Of a DNA stretch of 64,000 nt, positions 34,101-41,923 are shown piece by piece. This stretch comes from Ravibacter sp037191015 (lineage in GTDB: Bacteria; Bacteroidota; Bacteroidia; Cytophagales; Spirosomataceae), in the NCBI GenBank assembly GCA_037191015.1, contig JBBCKD010000021.1, positions 186,001 to 250,000 of the forward strand, in the 5' to 3' direction. The first letter of the stretch is position 1; each line of letters opens with the position of its first letter. Both the position numbers and the translations under genes were made by a program. Under the pieces are notes generated by a model. It worked only from the letters and a program-made list of their open reading frames with translations, ran no database searches and was not told the origin of the DNA.

Positions 34101-37100
34101 TTCTGTAGCCAACAAGCCGCGTCCATCCTGCTTTTTATCCAGATAAACAGCCATTTCATAAACCGTGTTGATAGCACCCCAGCGTGGTATAAACGCTTCG
34201 GGCTCTTCGCTAATACGGTTGTCCCGAATCGAATCCAACTGATACAAAAAGTTTGAGAAATCGGCATATTCTTTTTGCCAGCGCCCGCACTGAAAGTCGT
34301 AGAAGCCGCCACATAGTGCAATGACGCGTCGAAGTACAGCCGGAGTCCATTTTCTGACCTGGTTCAAAGTTGGAGAAAGCAACGCTTGTATCCGGGGGGG
34401 GGAGGTAAGACGAGGACGTAATACACGTTCGGCATCCATTCTTCGCTGTTCGCGCCAGGCATCCAACGCGTGGTCGTAGTTGATTTTTTCCTGGATTTTG
34501 GAGGAAGCGTCCGGCATTTCCAATTGAGGCCTGGCCTTGGGCTCTAGATCATCTCTGTTCAGTACTGCACGTCTCAGGCCCTGGTGAATCGGCCAGTTCC
34601 ATGTTTCATTGTCTTGTACCCTGGCCTTCGCAAATGCGCTCAACACCATCGGAGTTAGCCAACCTCTATCCACAAAAATACGTCCGAGTGGAGCGCTCAA
34701 CTCAGATATGTTTTCGATGATGTGCGCGGCGATGCTGTCGAATGGGTTTACACCACCGGCTTCCATTTGAATACTTAGCCGGCGGCGCAGTTTAGCCAAG
34801 GCTTCCACGAACAAATTGCTTGTTTCTCTCAATACTCCGGATTCAAACCAGGTTTTGTAACACGCGACAATGTCTCGCATTGCCTGATCCAATAAGTTGA
34901 TGACCAGGTTGTCCGGTAGTTCAAGAAGCAGGGAAACAATGAGCAAAGCGGCCTCTTCGGGCGTTGCATTTGAATCCGGGTTTTTCCATGCTTTTTGTAG
35001 TGATTGCAGTACCGCCATCGGCTGCGGCATGGATTGTGTCGTTGATGCATCGTACTTGGCGGTTGTGCCCAGATGGCCGAATGCAAGTAAAAATGGCTCC
35101 CGCCAGCGTTGGTTTAACAGACCCGTTTCGCCCGACGCCATACGCTGCCCCAGATTTTCCGCAGTTTCCCAATTTTTGCCGTTGTAACTCCGGCAACTCG
35201 CCTTTCCGGCTAGATATTCCTGAAAAGTGAGGTGGTGAAACTGAAAAACGCCGGGCGCACTTTCAGATATCACCCCTACATGAGTACGAACCAAGTCCAG
35301 CAGGGCGGATATCGTGCGGGAAACCTCTCCCGGTTGTATCGAAAGCATTGATTTTCGTTCCACTTTGCCCAACGCCAGTTCTAGCCAACTGGTTAGCTGT
35401 TCACGGGAGGCCCGTGTCAATATCTCCTCACGCTGCATTTCCAATGCGACATAGGAAAGCAATTCCTCCATTTTGCCGGGTTCCAGCAACCGCCTCACGT
35501 ACTCATTTTTCTCTGCGACGGAATCATAGGCTACCTTCCATCTCTTGGCCATGACAGTGATCGCCCGATCGTAAATCTCCGCCCTGATTCGTGGTAGTTC
35601 GTGCAATCGGTCTACAGGAAAGGTTTCGTCAGAGATTTCCACAGGCGCCGCAAGCTCACATAGCACCTGGAGCAGGAGTGGATTCTTGGCTAGCTCCTGC
35701 ACGGTCGGGCTGGAATTTCTGAGAATAGCGCCTACCAGTTCGTCCGCCAGTGCACCATGGTTCGGTGTCCTACGGCTGAATACCATTTTTGCCCAATGCC
35801 GGCAAAACTCTTCTATTCCTTTTTCGTCGAATGGCCGAATGATGAAATGTCGGAAGGCCTCGTCGGTGATCGGCGCCAGCTCGTATCCGGCTATCCGGCT
35901 GGTTATAACTATCTGATTTCCACCGATATCACCCGGGTCACCCGTGAAGTGCCCGAGCGTTGGATTGATATAGATCCTGAGAAATGCCTTTATCGATTCG
36001 ACAATTTGATGACGGTCCATAGCGGGGACTTCATCAAGACCGTCCAGCAGGAGCACAACACGCCCTTTTTCGATCAGATCCAAAAGAAATTGATTGAAGT
36101 AGGGGGCATTGGCCGGGTCTTCCCGAGAAAGGTGATTGCCTATGAAGCCGGCCAATCCTAGATCGCCATGATGTTCACGGCATGCTTTGGCATAGTCCCG
36201 GATGGGGATCAGAACGGGAAGGCGTGACACGCCGAACTCGGTCATTTTTCGGATAGTACGTATCGGACGTTGTTCATACTCCTCCCGCCATCCGGCGCTT
36301 AATGTCTCGGATATCTTCCAGCATAAAACGGTTTTACCCGTGCCGGGACCACCTCTGACGACAATAAAGCGATTGCGTTGAAAAATATCTTCCAGGCTGT
36401 CGTCCGAGAAATGGGTTGTGGCGAATTTGACGGAAGCCTCGATAGGGAGTTGTTCCACTTCCGTTAATTTTTTTAGTTGGTTCTCGATGATCTCGTTAGC
36501 CGTTTTTTTGGATGTTTCCATATTCTCCCCCGCGATATCCGACCTGATGCGCCGCTGCATCAGTTCCTCGCCCGCCTTCCTTTCCTCCGTCGTCCGTTCA
36601 TCGGCCTTTAGACGTACGTAAAGTTGCTGCATGGGTAAAAAACGGTCATTATTTACCAGCGAAGCACATTGGTTGTTGAGTGCTTCGATGTAGGCGGCCT
36701 CAACTTCCCGCGGAGTAGGCTGACGTCTTGGCCTGTTCGTTGTTTGAGACAACGACCCGCCGCTATCCACCAGAAATGTGGCTATATCCTCCGCGAGTTG
36801 GTTCAGAAAATCGCCTTTTTTCTTCTGATCTGCTTCGATCAATGGGGCTGATCGTTTCGCAGCGGTTTGAAACGGCGATAGGTTGACAGGATGGGTATAG
36901 CTACCGGCCGGTCGATCGAACGATGTCCAGAAGAGCGCCGCGGTACCTGCGGTCACGCGGCGTTGGATGATCGGCCATTCTACGTTTACGATATAATTAC
37001 TCTCAATATAGGCGTTGCTGGCGAGTATGAAGTAAGCATCGGCATTTTCGAATTTGGTTCGGATTTCATTATCCCATCCGGAGCCCGAGGGAATCTCATA

Positions 37101-37229
37101 GTCCCACCAGACTTCCGCAAAATCACTAACGCCTAAGTGGTCAAGCCGGTCGACCAGCTTCTTAACATCCAACCTCTGCGCGAAGGCATGGGAATAAGAA
37201 ATCACTAAGAGCTTTTTCGGGTGCACCAT
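31122..37229 (-). CDS. TIR-NACHT-helical repeat NLR-like defence protein
   Basis: A 2035-residue STAND ATPase. Residues 5-150 are a TIR domain (LLVISYSHAFAQRL; VWWDYEIPSGSGWDNEIRTKF; ADAYFILASNAYIESNYIVNVEWP, with a candidate catalytic Glu84). A linker with AAYIEALNNQC...LQQLYVRL leads to a NACHT domain: Walker A GGPGTGKT (293-300), Walker B VVLLLDGLDE (391-400), sensor-like IVITSRIAGYE and the winged-helix end FQFHHLTFQEYLAGKA. The remaining about 1350 residues are alpha-helical, HEAT-like repeats without other motifs, the likely ligand-sensing region. Bacterial NACHT proteins are known anti-phage sensors, and TIR domains act by NAD degradation or nucleotide signalling. The gene follows the stand-alone TIR gene by 11 nt. 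No signal peptide; cytosolic. Confidence 0.85.
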   Translation of the reverse strand: MVHPKKLLVISYSHAFAQRLDVKKLVDRLDHLGVSDFAEVWWDYEIPSGSGWDNEIRTKFENADAYFILASNAYIESNYIVNVEWPIIQRRVTAGTAALFWTSFDRPAGSYTHPVNLSPFQTAAKRSAPLIEADQKKKGDFLNQLAEDIATFLVDSGGSLSQTTNRPRRQPTPREVEAAYIEALNNQCASLVNNDRFLPMQQLYVRLKADERTTEERKAGEELMQRRIRSDIAGENMETSKKTANEIIENQLKKLTEVEQLPIEASVKFATTHFSDDSLEDIFQRNRFIVVRGGPGTGKTVLCWKISETLSAGWREEYEQRPIRTIRKMTEFGVSRLPVLIPIRDYAKACREHHGDLGLAGFIGNHLSREDPANAPYFNQFLLDLIEKGRVVLLLDGLDEVPAMDRHQIVESIKAFLRIYINPTLGHFTGDPGDIGGNQIVITSRIAGYELAPITDEAFRHFIIRPFDEKGIEEFCRHWAKMVFSRRTPNHGALADELVGAILRNSSPTVQELAKNPLLLQVLCELAAPVEISDETFPVDRLHELPRIRAEIYDRAITVMAKRWKVAYDSVAEKNEYVRRLLEPGKMEELLSYVALEMQREEILTRASREQLTSWLELALGKVERKSMLSIQPGEVSRTISALLDLVRTHVGVISESAPGVFQFHHLTFQEYLAGKASCRSYNGKNWETAENLGQRMASGETGLLNQRWREPFLLAFGHLGTTAKYDASTTQSMPQPMAVLQSLQKAWKNPDSNATPEEAALLIVSLLLELPDNLVINLLDQAMRDIVACYKTWFESGVLRETSNLFVEALAKLRRRLSIQMEAGGVNPFDSIAAHIIENISELSAPLGRIFVDRGWLTPMVLSAFAKARVQDNETWNWPIHQGLRRAVLNRDDLEPKARPQLEMPDASSKIQEKINYDHALDAWREQRRMDAERVLRPRLTSPPRIQALLSPTLNQVRKWTPAVLRRVIALCGGFYDFQCGRWQKEYADFSNFLYQLDSIRDNRISEEPEAFIPRWGAINTVYEMAVYLDKKQDGRGLLATESPYFDIQSIAHDPSDMMLRILEESLNFPVEKETRVVKLLQQLAATEEAIDIAAEAWVALLASGQASQLPENGDVVDRIKWHCSRILDELRDPVIRFAHTGGNKTAEDDHRENLWTVLNRWLPSLPESEALTVFSLVMQALTEATGEPVEPGLIWEGDAMSPMKLALWGESWAAALSGRDEDPVNNLAVALNTLKFAAEPTQVYRQCQAIMDSANMRFVANAHDGLLTPMSFESNLSAIDHFCSVIQFLCETAGTFNQSFRARLFNKITSGLFKMPGHTPLMFMVLAEYLGAPGEEHFGITPEAFKTMLEKSMHANRLEYSLPDGWKLADLLSLGLSETTSKFESHLDVVLHLCGLDEVSESDGWKAFSIFLAANVARKSNNRLESQDDLWRRLLSDVQKDAVTLPETMATFIARAGNGGLTINETAAQQIEAIALIDSKAARAVLSCVLPLVSHTTPSEIIRLRSWIRRNWHSDIPFYGASSLAEHAALIMAEHSAALEAGWIQPLLSVAFHGDDRSRSRAILTLGGPIGNVKRGTRHRSVSAIGFDTLKNMIDSYFDGCHRTGNNKLFTRCFDDLHFDQPEVAIWLKDLPHPTLANTSALPYLFGFGTWTEESLETFTTCLAAEPALWSDSFIIGYGCLLYYQEESIPKSLHDLMQQLITSHKVTAHCLPEKESYGLVVEASLQAIADGTKVPYQTAAAILKTNCEWLSSGAPIEGFDVAYVCSSLAESLMQWFDTSPEDCWPDIASRLGDDRLFDLIFNWLVKELKDWSARRTLPVQPTDSDQIFSESLQNALLAILCVMTEQKRDEFLLLTTNLEQKGVLLSVLLSEAAIHHRRRVARMAAITLLSRLSNLDANEVSKVVQAALNDDESIRNRALLLLPKFRDFKVTTAFIDDALERLTSYQPASITLSYATLLTNLLSTNIISNTGKHREIMNALRKAASDFKNIRVLAHIAGSGSDTSPRGVVKDGRLDQALLGVMAKSYSNFFKSV

Positions 37230-37240
37230 ATGCTAAGGGT

Positions 37241-38578
37241 TTACAGAGTTTTTTTGCGACGCTTGAGCTTGGGATTGACTAGTTGGAAGGAAAATGGCTT
37301 ACTGCAAAGAACCTGAAGAACTATTTTTTGAAAGGTGGTGTGCGGATCGTCGTACCAACTGGTACCAGCTACTCCAGAATGTAAATCCTTTGAGTTTTCT
37401 AATGTGTTATAAATCAGATTGGAACCGATTGGGAGTTTTGACTCGGCCTCCTTTGCTGCATGATAGAGACCCGCCATATCGGCATCAAAATACTTTAAGC
37501 TTTTGTAAACAGAGCCATCTTTCCAGTGCCATACATTAACAATCAGATCATCATGCTGATTGTCCAGATAGTATCGTACCCAGGTCTTGACATCTTCTTT
37601 CGAAATAGCCGATCCAACAACGACATTGATGAACGGTTGCTTATTAACTTGACTGAACCATTCCCCAAAACTTGAGTGTGACCTATAGTCAGATTCCCAC
37701 TCACTATAAATCTCCCTATTAGCTACGTTTTTCATAAAAATGACGTCCTTTAAAGTCCGGCGATCTGAAGTGATTGCATCTTCAGGTACAAAAACAGGGA
37801 TGTAGACAGAGGAACGTTTGCGGAATTTTGCAGCCTGCGAAATTAAGCCCAGCGCGCGCTCGAATATTCCCCATTTTTCTTCCTGGAGACATTCGGGCGG
37901 TGCGTAGACGCAGGTTGATCGAAGCGGTGTAGGAAGAAATGGCCATCCTGCTTCTATGGTGCCGGCTATTTTATCAATGTTGTCCAAATCGGGTAATTTG
38001 ATGCAAATTGTACTTGTATCGCGTATTTCAGGAGTGTGTTCGCCAAAACAGATAATGGTGTTTCTTGGTGGGAAAATCCAAGGTGAAACCAATTGTTGCC
38101 AGACTTTTAGAATTTTTGGAATGATTAGTTCCAATCGCTCGTCGTCATCGCTGCAATGCTGTACATCGATCGATCCATTAAAGTGGTAGCCATCAAATTC
38201 GGACCCGTCGATATTCCAGGAGGCGAGACTATCAAATTTAACGGGCAGAATCCGTCCGTGCAGTGGTAGCAAACCTCGCTGAATGGTTTGCCATTCCGGG
38301 TTGGCGCCACGGCTATTCCGGTAGCTCTCCTCAAAGAACACGACAATCAAAAGGGCATCATCATAGCTCTGATAAAATTCGGGTGCAGGCTGTTTACCCC
38401 AGTCGTCCTCATTAAACACGCAATCATCTCTCAGTTGAATTCCTAATTTGGCCGTCCAGTTTTTTAGCCCTACGTCAGCCAGAATTGCAGTTCGGGCTCG
38501 TTGATAGAGTTGTCGCCTACTCCCCGAAAATGTAAACGCTATTTGGTGCTTATAAGCGGAGGGGTGTTTTGTCAGCAT
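37241..38578 (-). CDS. TIR-like domain protein with uncharacterised C-terminal half
   Basis: 445 residues from the Met at 38578. That start is preferred to 38656 because it opens the domain directly and lies downstream of a promoter-like TATATTTG. Residues 10-160 look TIR-like: HQIAFTFSGSRR, FNEDDWGKQPAPEFY, DDALLIVVFFEESYRNSRGANPEWQTIQRG, RILPVKFD, then DERLELIIPKILKVW. The NPEWQTIQRG loop (Glu95) closely matches NVEWPIIQRR in the TIR of the downstream NACHT protein. Residues about 165-445 are an alpha/beta region (ICFGEHTPEIRD; CVYAPPECLQEEKWGIFERAL; VVVGSAISKEDVKTWVRYYLD) that I cannot place. No signal peptide. Probably the partner of the NACHT protein; whether effector, regulator or second sensor is unknown. 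Confidence 0.7.
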   Translation of the reverse strand: MLTKHPSAYKHQIAFTFSGSRRQLYQRARTAILADVGLKNWTAKLGIQLRDDCVFNEDDWGKQPAPEFYQSYDDALLIVVFFEESYRNSRGANPEWQTIQRGLLPLHGRILPVKFDSLASWNIDGSEFDGYHFNGSIDVQHCSDDDERLELIIPKILKVWQQLVSPWIFPPRNTIICFGEHTPEIRDTSTICIKLPDLDNIDKIAGTIEAGWPFLPTPLRSTCVYAPPECLQEEKWGIFERALGLISQAAKFRKRSSVYIPVFVPEDAITSDRRTLKDVIFMKNVANREIYSEWESDYRSHSSFGEWFSQVNKQPFINVVVGSAISKEDVKTWVRYYLDNQHDDLIVNVWHWKDGSVYKSLKYFDADMAGLYHAAKEAESKLPIGSNLIYNTLENSKDLHSGVAGTSWYDDPHTTFQKIVLQVLCSKPFSFQLVNPKLKRRKKTL

Positions 38579-38613
38579 GAAGGTAGGTATGAGGGTAAAA
38601 TGCGACAACTGCT

Positions 38614-38621
38614 CAAATATA
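38614..38621 (-). promoter_or_regulatory. Candidate -7 element of the TIR/NACHT operon
   Basis: On the minus strand TATATTTG matches TAnnTTTG exactly, 36 nt before the chosen start at 38578. A TTG lies 16 nt upstream, shorter than the usual spacer. Confidence 0.4.
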
Positions 38622-38839
38622 GCATTTTCAAGATTTGCAACTTCTGATAGATACAATTTTCATACGAATTTAACAATGTGTTCAGATCAATACTGCATGA
38701 AGATTGCCGGATAATCGCTTGTCGTTCAATGTGAAGGTGAATTCGGGATATTGGACCGGACGGCGACTTTTTCTGATTTGACAATGTGTTTGCAGCGAAC
38801 GACCCCGAGAAACTCAATAAATAAGGCGCAACTGACTGT

Positions 38840-38984
38840 TAAGATGAAACCGGAGATAATGCTCATCGCAGTCTCTGACATGAGCCATAGTGGAGAACAT
38901 CGGTTAGAATGCCTGGGCACTCAAGAAATCAATAAAGTCTGGAGCATGGATTTTGTGCAGGATTCGCTCTTCAACGACGAGTGA
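38840..38984 (+). mobile_element. IS3-family transposase remnant
   Basis: The plus-strand frame ending at 38984 contains NKVWSMDFVQDSLFNDE, matching the first catalytic strand of the IS3-type integrase core (usual form NxxWSMDFVxDAL, first Asp of the DDE triad). Nothing downstream continues the core and the preceding codons only vaguely resemble OrfB, so this is a short decayed fragment. It marks a past insertion beside the TIR/NACHT operon. Confidence 0.65.
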
Positions 38985-39086
38985 TTAGGGTATTAACTGT
39001 AGTGAATAATTGTAGTAACTCTACCTTGGATTGCCGCCTGGAAAATCTCTAAAAGGAGTTGATGTTGCAGCTGAACTTACTAGGAT

Positions 39087-39158
39087 CAGAAACCCCACAA
39101 GGTGTTTGACTGGAATTCCCCAAGGCGCCACAAAGCAAGGCTTTCGAGAGGAGGTCCT
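39087..39158 (+). repeat. Dispersed intergenic repeat, copy 4
   Basis: CAGAAACCCCACAAGGTGTT TGACTGGAATTCCCCAAGGC then CTTTCGAGAGGAGGTCCT: full-length copy with a few changes from consensus. It lies between the IS3 fragment and the ECF sigma gene. Confidence 0.75.
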
Positions 39159-39255
39159 GTTTTTTTGTTTGTAGAAAAAGTCTTTTCTTTCTTATTATCA
39201 AGTGGTTATAGGTGTGGCGAAAGGAGGGAAAATGTGCGTCTCAATACGCTTAAAA

Positions 39256-39289
39256 GATTACGATATTAATAACACTCAATATCGTAATC
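39256..39289. promoter_or_regulatory. Perfect 12-bp inverted repeat upstream of the ECF sigma gene
   Basis: GATTACGATATT and AATATCGTAATC are perfect arms around a 10-nt loop, 77 nt before the sigma start. No T-run follows, so an operator or mobile-element end is more likely than a terminator. ATATCGTAAT recurs at 39911-39920, between the sigma and anti-sigma genes. Confidence 0.45.
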
Positions 39290-39365
39290 ATCCCATAGAT
39301 GCCTTTTAATTGGAATTAATCTAAAAAAGGTTAACTTACGGCCGATTTTATCTATCGCGAGATTT

Positions 39366-39905
39366 ATGCCGGGCTCCCATACTGAAGACAACCCTACGCT
39401 CCTGAATGAATCCTCTTTTACGGATATCTATAATCAGTATTGGGAAAAGGTTTTTGTAGTATGCTATTCAAACCTGAAGGATGTAGAAGTAGCCAAGGAG
39501 CTCGCCCAGGAGATTTTCAAATCTCTTTGGGAGCGGCGTGACAACCTGGTATTTATTGAATCAGTCGAGCATTACCTCATTCGCTCAGCCAAGCTGAAGG
39601 TTTTTGAATATATCCGGAACAAGCAGATCAGGAGCGCGCATCTTCGGAATATTGCGACTATCAGTACCGGAAATGCAAATTTTACGGAGGATTCCATTAT
39701 GCACAAGCACCTGACTGACAGGATCCGGTATCTCATTGATGAATTGCCGGGTCATTGCCAGCGTGTTTTCCGGATGAGCCGGGAAAAGGGAATGACCAAC
39801 AAGGAGATTGCCGGGGAGCTTATCATTTCAGAACGAACCGTGGAATATCATCTGGCAAATGCGCTGCGATTGCTCCGTTCCGGTCTGAAAGATTATGCGG
39901 TTTAG
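39366..39905 (+). CDS. ECF RNA polymerase sigma factor
   Basis: 179 residues of usual ECF length. Region 2 is FTDIYNQYWEKVFVVCYSNLKDVEVAKELAQEIFKSLWERRDNL and region 4 is LPGHCQRVFRMSREKGMTNKEIAGELIISERTVEYHLANALRLLRSGL. The region-4 helix-turn-helix (NKEIAGELIISERTVEYHL) is intact. It is followed after 35 nt by an anti-sigma-like gene and then an uptake cluster, the layout of Bacteroidota sigma/FecR regulation. It would direct transcription of the TonB-receptor cluster (inference). Confidence 0.9.
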   Translation: MPGSHTEDNPTLLNESSFTDIYNQYWEKVFVVCYSNLKDVEVAKELAQEIFKSLWERRDNLVFIESVEHYLIRSAKLKVFEYIRNKQIRSAHLRNIATISTGNANFTEDSIMHKHLTDRIRYLIDELPGHCQRVFRMSREKGMTNKEIAGELIISERTVEYHLANALRLLRSGLKDYAV

Positions 39906-39940
39906 TAAGGATATCGTAATATTGTATCTTTCCCAACCCT

Positions 39941-40573
39941 ATGAATATTTCCGAGGCTTTAATCGAAAAGTACCACCAGGGCTTATGCAGCGCCAGAGAA
40001 AAGGAGGCTGTTGAGAAGTGGTTGGAAAATGGAGATGAGCCGGATCTGTATTTCCCCGAAGGGCTTTCAAAAGAGGAGATCAAAATAGCGGTATGGGAGG
40101 GCCTGCAGTCCCGGGTGGCCCGTCGACGTGAATTGTCCGGCGCATTATTCCGGAAATACGCCGCTGTAATGGCGGCGGCTGTGATAGTGGTCGTATCGGG
40201 GCTTGGCTACTTCCTGAGCCGGGCGGAGTCCGGTGAAAGCCAGGGAAAGCTGGCGGCCGGCCTGCCGTCAGAGACATTGCAAATCGAGTTTGGAAGAGAA
40301 AGCGGCGCCGTTTACAGCAAGGAAGCCAGGATGCTGAATTTTTGCGGTGTCATCAAAATAACGCCCAGCGAGAACATGAAGCTGTCATTTACCAGCATTT
40401 GTGACGGGCGTGAGGAAACGGTGAGAGAGGTTGACGTAAGAGGTGGTACCACCTATTTTGCAATGGACCTGAAACACCACAATACCTCGCAATTAATTGT
40501 AATGGACAAAAGCCGGGTTGCCGACCTTCCCCCGTTGCTGCAAAATTCCCTGATCGCCCAATTTGGTATCTAA
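39941..40573 (+). CDS. Short single-pass anti-sigma-factor-like protein
   Basis: 210 residues. An N-terminal cytoplasmic helical domain (ALIEKYHQGLCSAREKEAVEKWLENGDEPDLYFPEGLSKEE), typical of Bacteroidota FecR-type anti-sigma factors, is followed by one membrane span (about 72-93, AAVMAAAVIVVVSGLGYFLS). The periplasmic part is only about 115 residues and lacks the clear FecR beta domain seen in 320-400 residue homologues. Position directly after the ECF sigma gene supports an anti-sigma role. The short C-terminus suggests a simplified or divergent signalling input. Confidence 0.7.
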   Translation: MNISEALIEKYHQGLCSAREKEAVEKWLENGDEPDLYFPEGLSKEEIKIAVWEGLQSRVARRRELSGALFRKYAAVMAAAVIVVVSGLGYFLSRAESGESQGKLAAGLPSETLQIEFGRESGAVYSKEARMLNFCGVIKITPSENMKLSFTSICDGREETVREVDVRGGTTYFAMDLKHHNTSQLIVMDKSRVADLPPLLQNSLIAQFGI

Positions 40574-40585
40574 TTGACTTCCTGA

Positions 40586-41806
40586 ATGCTTCATTGGCTA
40601 AGAGCAATATCTTTATCGACCGTAACAGGGCTTTTGTGTTTGTCAATGTCGGCTTGTCGCGATAGCAGGAGTACAGAAGAAAAGAAATACAGTATCGTCG
40701 TCGGCTCCGGACAGGGAGAGCTGTATATCTGGCAGACAGAACACCTGGACTCAGGCTCGGTCGACCCCATAGCCAAAGGAGTAAAGTTATTAGGGCCTGC
40801 CCGTATATGGTACTACCTGCTTGTCAGGGATGGTTTCTATTATTACGTTGATTCAAAATCAGAATATTTTGTAAAAGCGCAGATCCGCGATGAGCGTTTT
40901 GTACACCTGGACTCCATCCGTCTAACCGATTTCAGTTATCCTGATAATGCGCTGTTTATCGCCCCGGATACGATTTTCCTGGTCAGTCACAGCATGGGGA
41001 TGAAAGCTAAGAAGTTTGCGAAAGTGAATGTCAGGACTATGACGGCAAGTGTTGATACGCTTCCTGTTCCGGGTCCGCGCGCGCCTTTCGACAACATGTC
41101 CGTGGGATTTGAGATGCGGCGGGATGACCGTCTCTGGATAGGCTATACTTATCATTATGCCAACAGAAATATGGGTTTCGGGTCGTCAGATACGGTATAT
41201 GTGGCGCGTATGAGCTATCCCGGCATGGTTCTGGAGCATATCGATAAAGATCCGCGCTCCACTTTTCCGGGGAATGTCAACACGGCGCAGCAAAATACCT
41301 TCAAAGATGAAAAGGGCGATTTTTACTTCCTGTCGAGCCCCGGGATCGTAAGAGGTGCGAACATGCATCAACCTACCGCCGTTTACCGGATCAAAGCCGA
41401 TGAACAGACGATCGACAGCTCCTATTTTTTCAATATTTCGGCTTCGGAAGTGCAGAACCACGCCTATGGGCTGTGGTACCTGGGAAATCACAAGGCGCTG
41501 CTGAGGAGTGAACGGAAGGATTTGTTCAAAACCTACGCGGAGCACTATGCCGTTCCGCATATCGAGTACTACGAGGTCGATTTATCGACCAGGCAGGTCA
41601 GCAACAAGCTGGATTTGCCGCTCGACCGCGGCAGTTCGCGGACGTGCGTGCTTGTGGAAGGCGAAAAGGCCTATATTACCATCAATGACGGTAAGGGTGG
41701 TAATGATATCTGGATTTACCGTCCCGATGACCGGTCGCTGACCAAAGGTTTGCATTTTGAAGGAGATGTCGACTATATCTTCCGTCTTGAGAAACTCCAC
41801 GAATAA
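40586..41806 (+). CDS. DUF4374 family lipoprotein
   Basis: 406 residues, lipobox LSMSAC (Cys24), then a seven-bladed-propeller-like DUF4374 body: KYSIVVGSGQGELYIWQTEHLDSG, WYYLLVRDGFYYYVDSK, and the C-terminal EGEKAYITINDGKGGNDIWIYRPDDRSLTKGL. DUF4374 proteins are usually encoded beside siderophore- or heme-type TonB receptors, and are thought to be surface or periplasmic partners; the activity is not established. It is encoded 12 nt after the anti-sigma gene and is paralogous to the gene at 44318. Confidence 0.75.
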   Translation: MLHWLRAISLSTVTGLLCLSMSACRDSRSTEEKKYSIVVGSGQGELYIWQTEHLDSGSVDPIAKGVKLLGPARIWYYLLVRDGFYYYVDSKSEYFVKAQIRDERFVHLDSIRLTDFSYPDNALFIAPDTIFLVSHSMGMKAKKFAKVNVRTMTASVDTLPVPGPRAPFDNMSVGFEMRRDDRLWIGYTYHYANRNMGFGSSDTVYVARMSYPGMVLEHIDKDPRSTFPGNVNTAQQNTFKDEKGDFYFLSSPGIVRGANMHQPTAVYRIKADEQTIDSSYFFNISASEVQNHAYGLWYLGNHKALLRSERKDLFKTYAEHYAVPHIEYYEVDLSTRQVSNKLDLPLDRGSSRTCVLVEGEKAYITINDGKGGNDIWIYRPDDRSLTKGLHFEGDVDYIFRLEKLHE

Positions 41807-41832
41807 TTATTTAGAATAAATAAATTTTTTTT
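41807..41832 (+). terminator. AT-rich hairpin with T-run after the first DUF4374 gene
   Basis: TTATTTA / TAAATAA stem with a GAA loop, then a run of eight T. The stem is weak, so read-through into the receptor gene is likely. Confidence 0.4.
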
Positions 41833-41879
41833 CAATTTCTACTGTGGCAAGGGCACGCTTGTGCAACTAGGATCGCGAA

Positions 41880-41902
41880 GTCAGAAAAAATAAGATTCTG
41901 AC
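41880..41902. promoter_or_regulatory. Inverted repeat upstream of the TonB receptor
   Basis: GTCAGAA and TTCTGAC flank a 9-nt A/T loop, 21 nt before the receptor start. It could be an operator or a leader hairpin that shields the start. Confidence 0.35.
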
Positions 41903-41923
41903 AGGACAATTTTAGTTTCAGGT

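Noticed and set aside
38751..38984. 77-codon plus-strand ORF as an intact gene
   Set aside because: Only its end matches a known family (IS3 integrase core fragment), and it stops before the catalytic domain.
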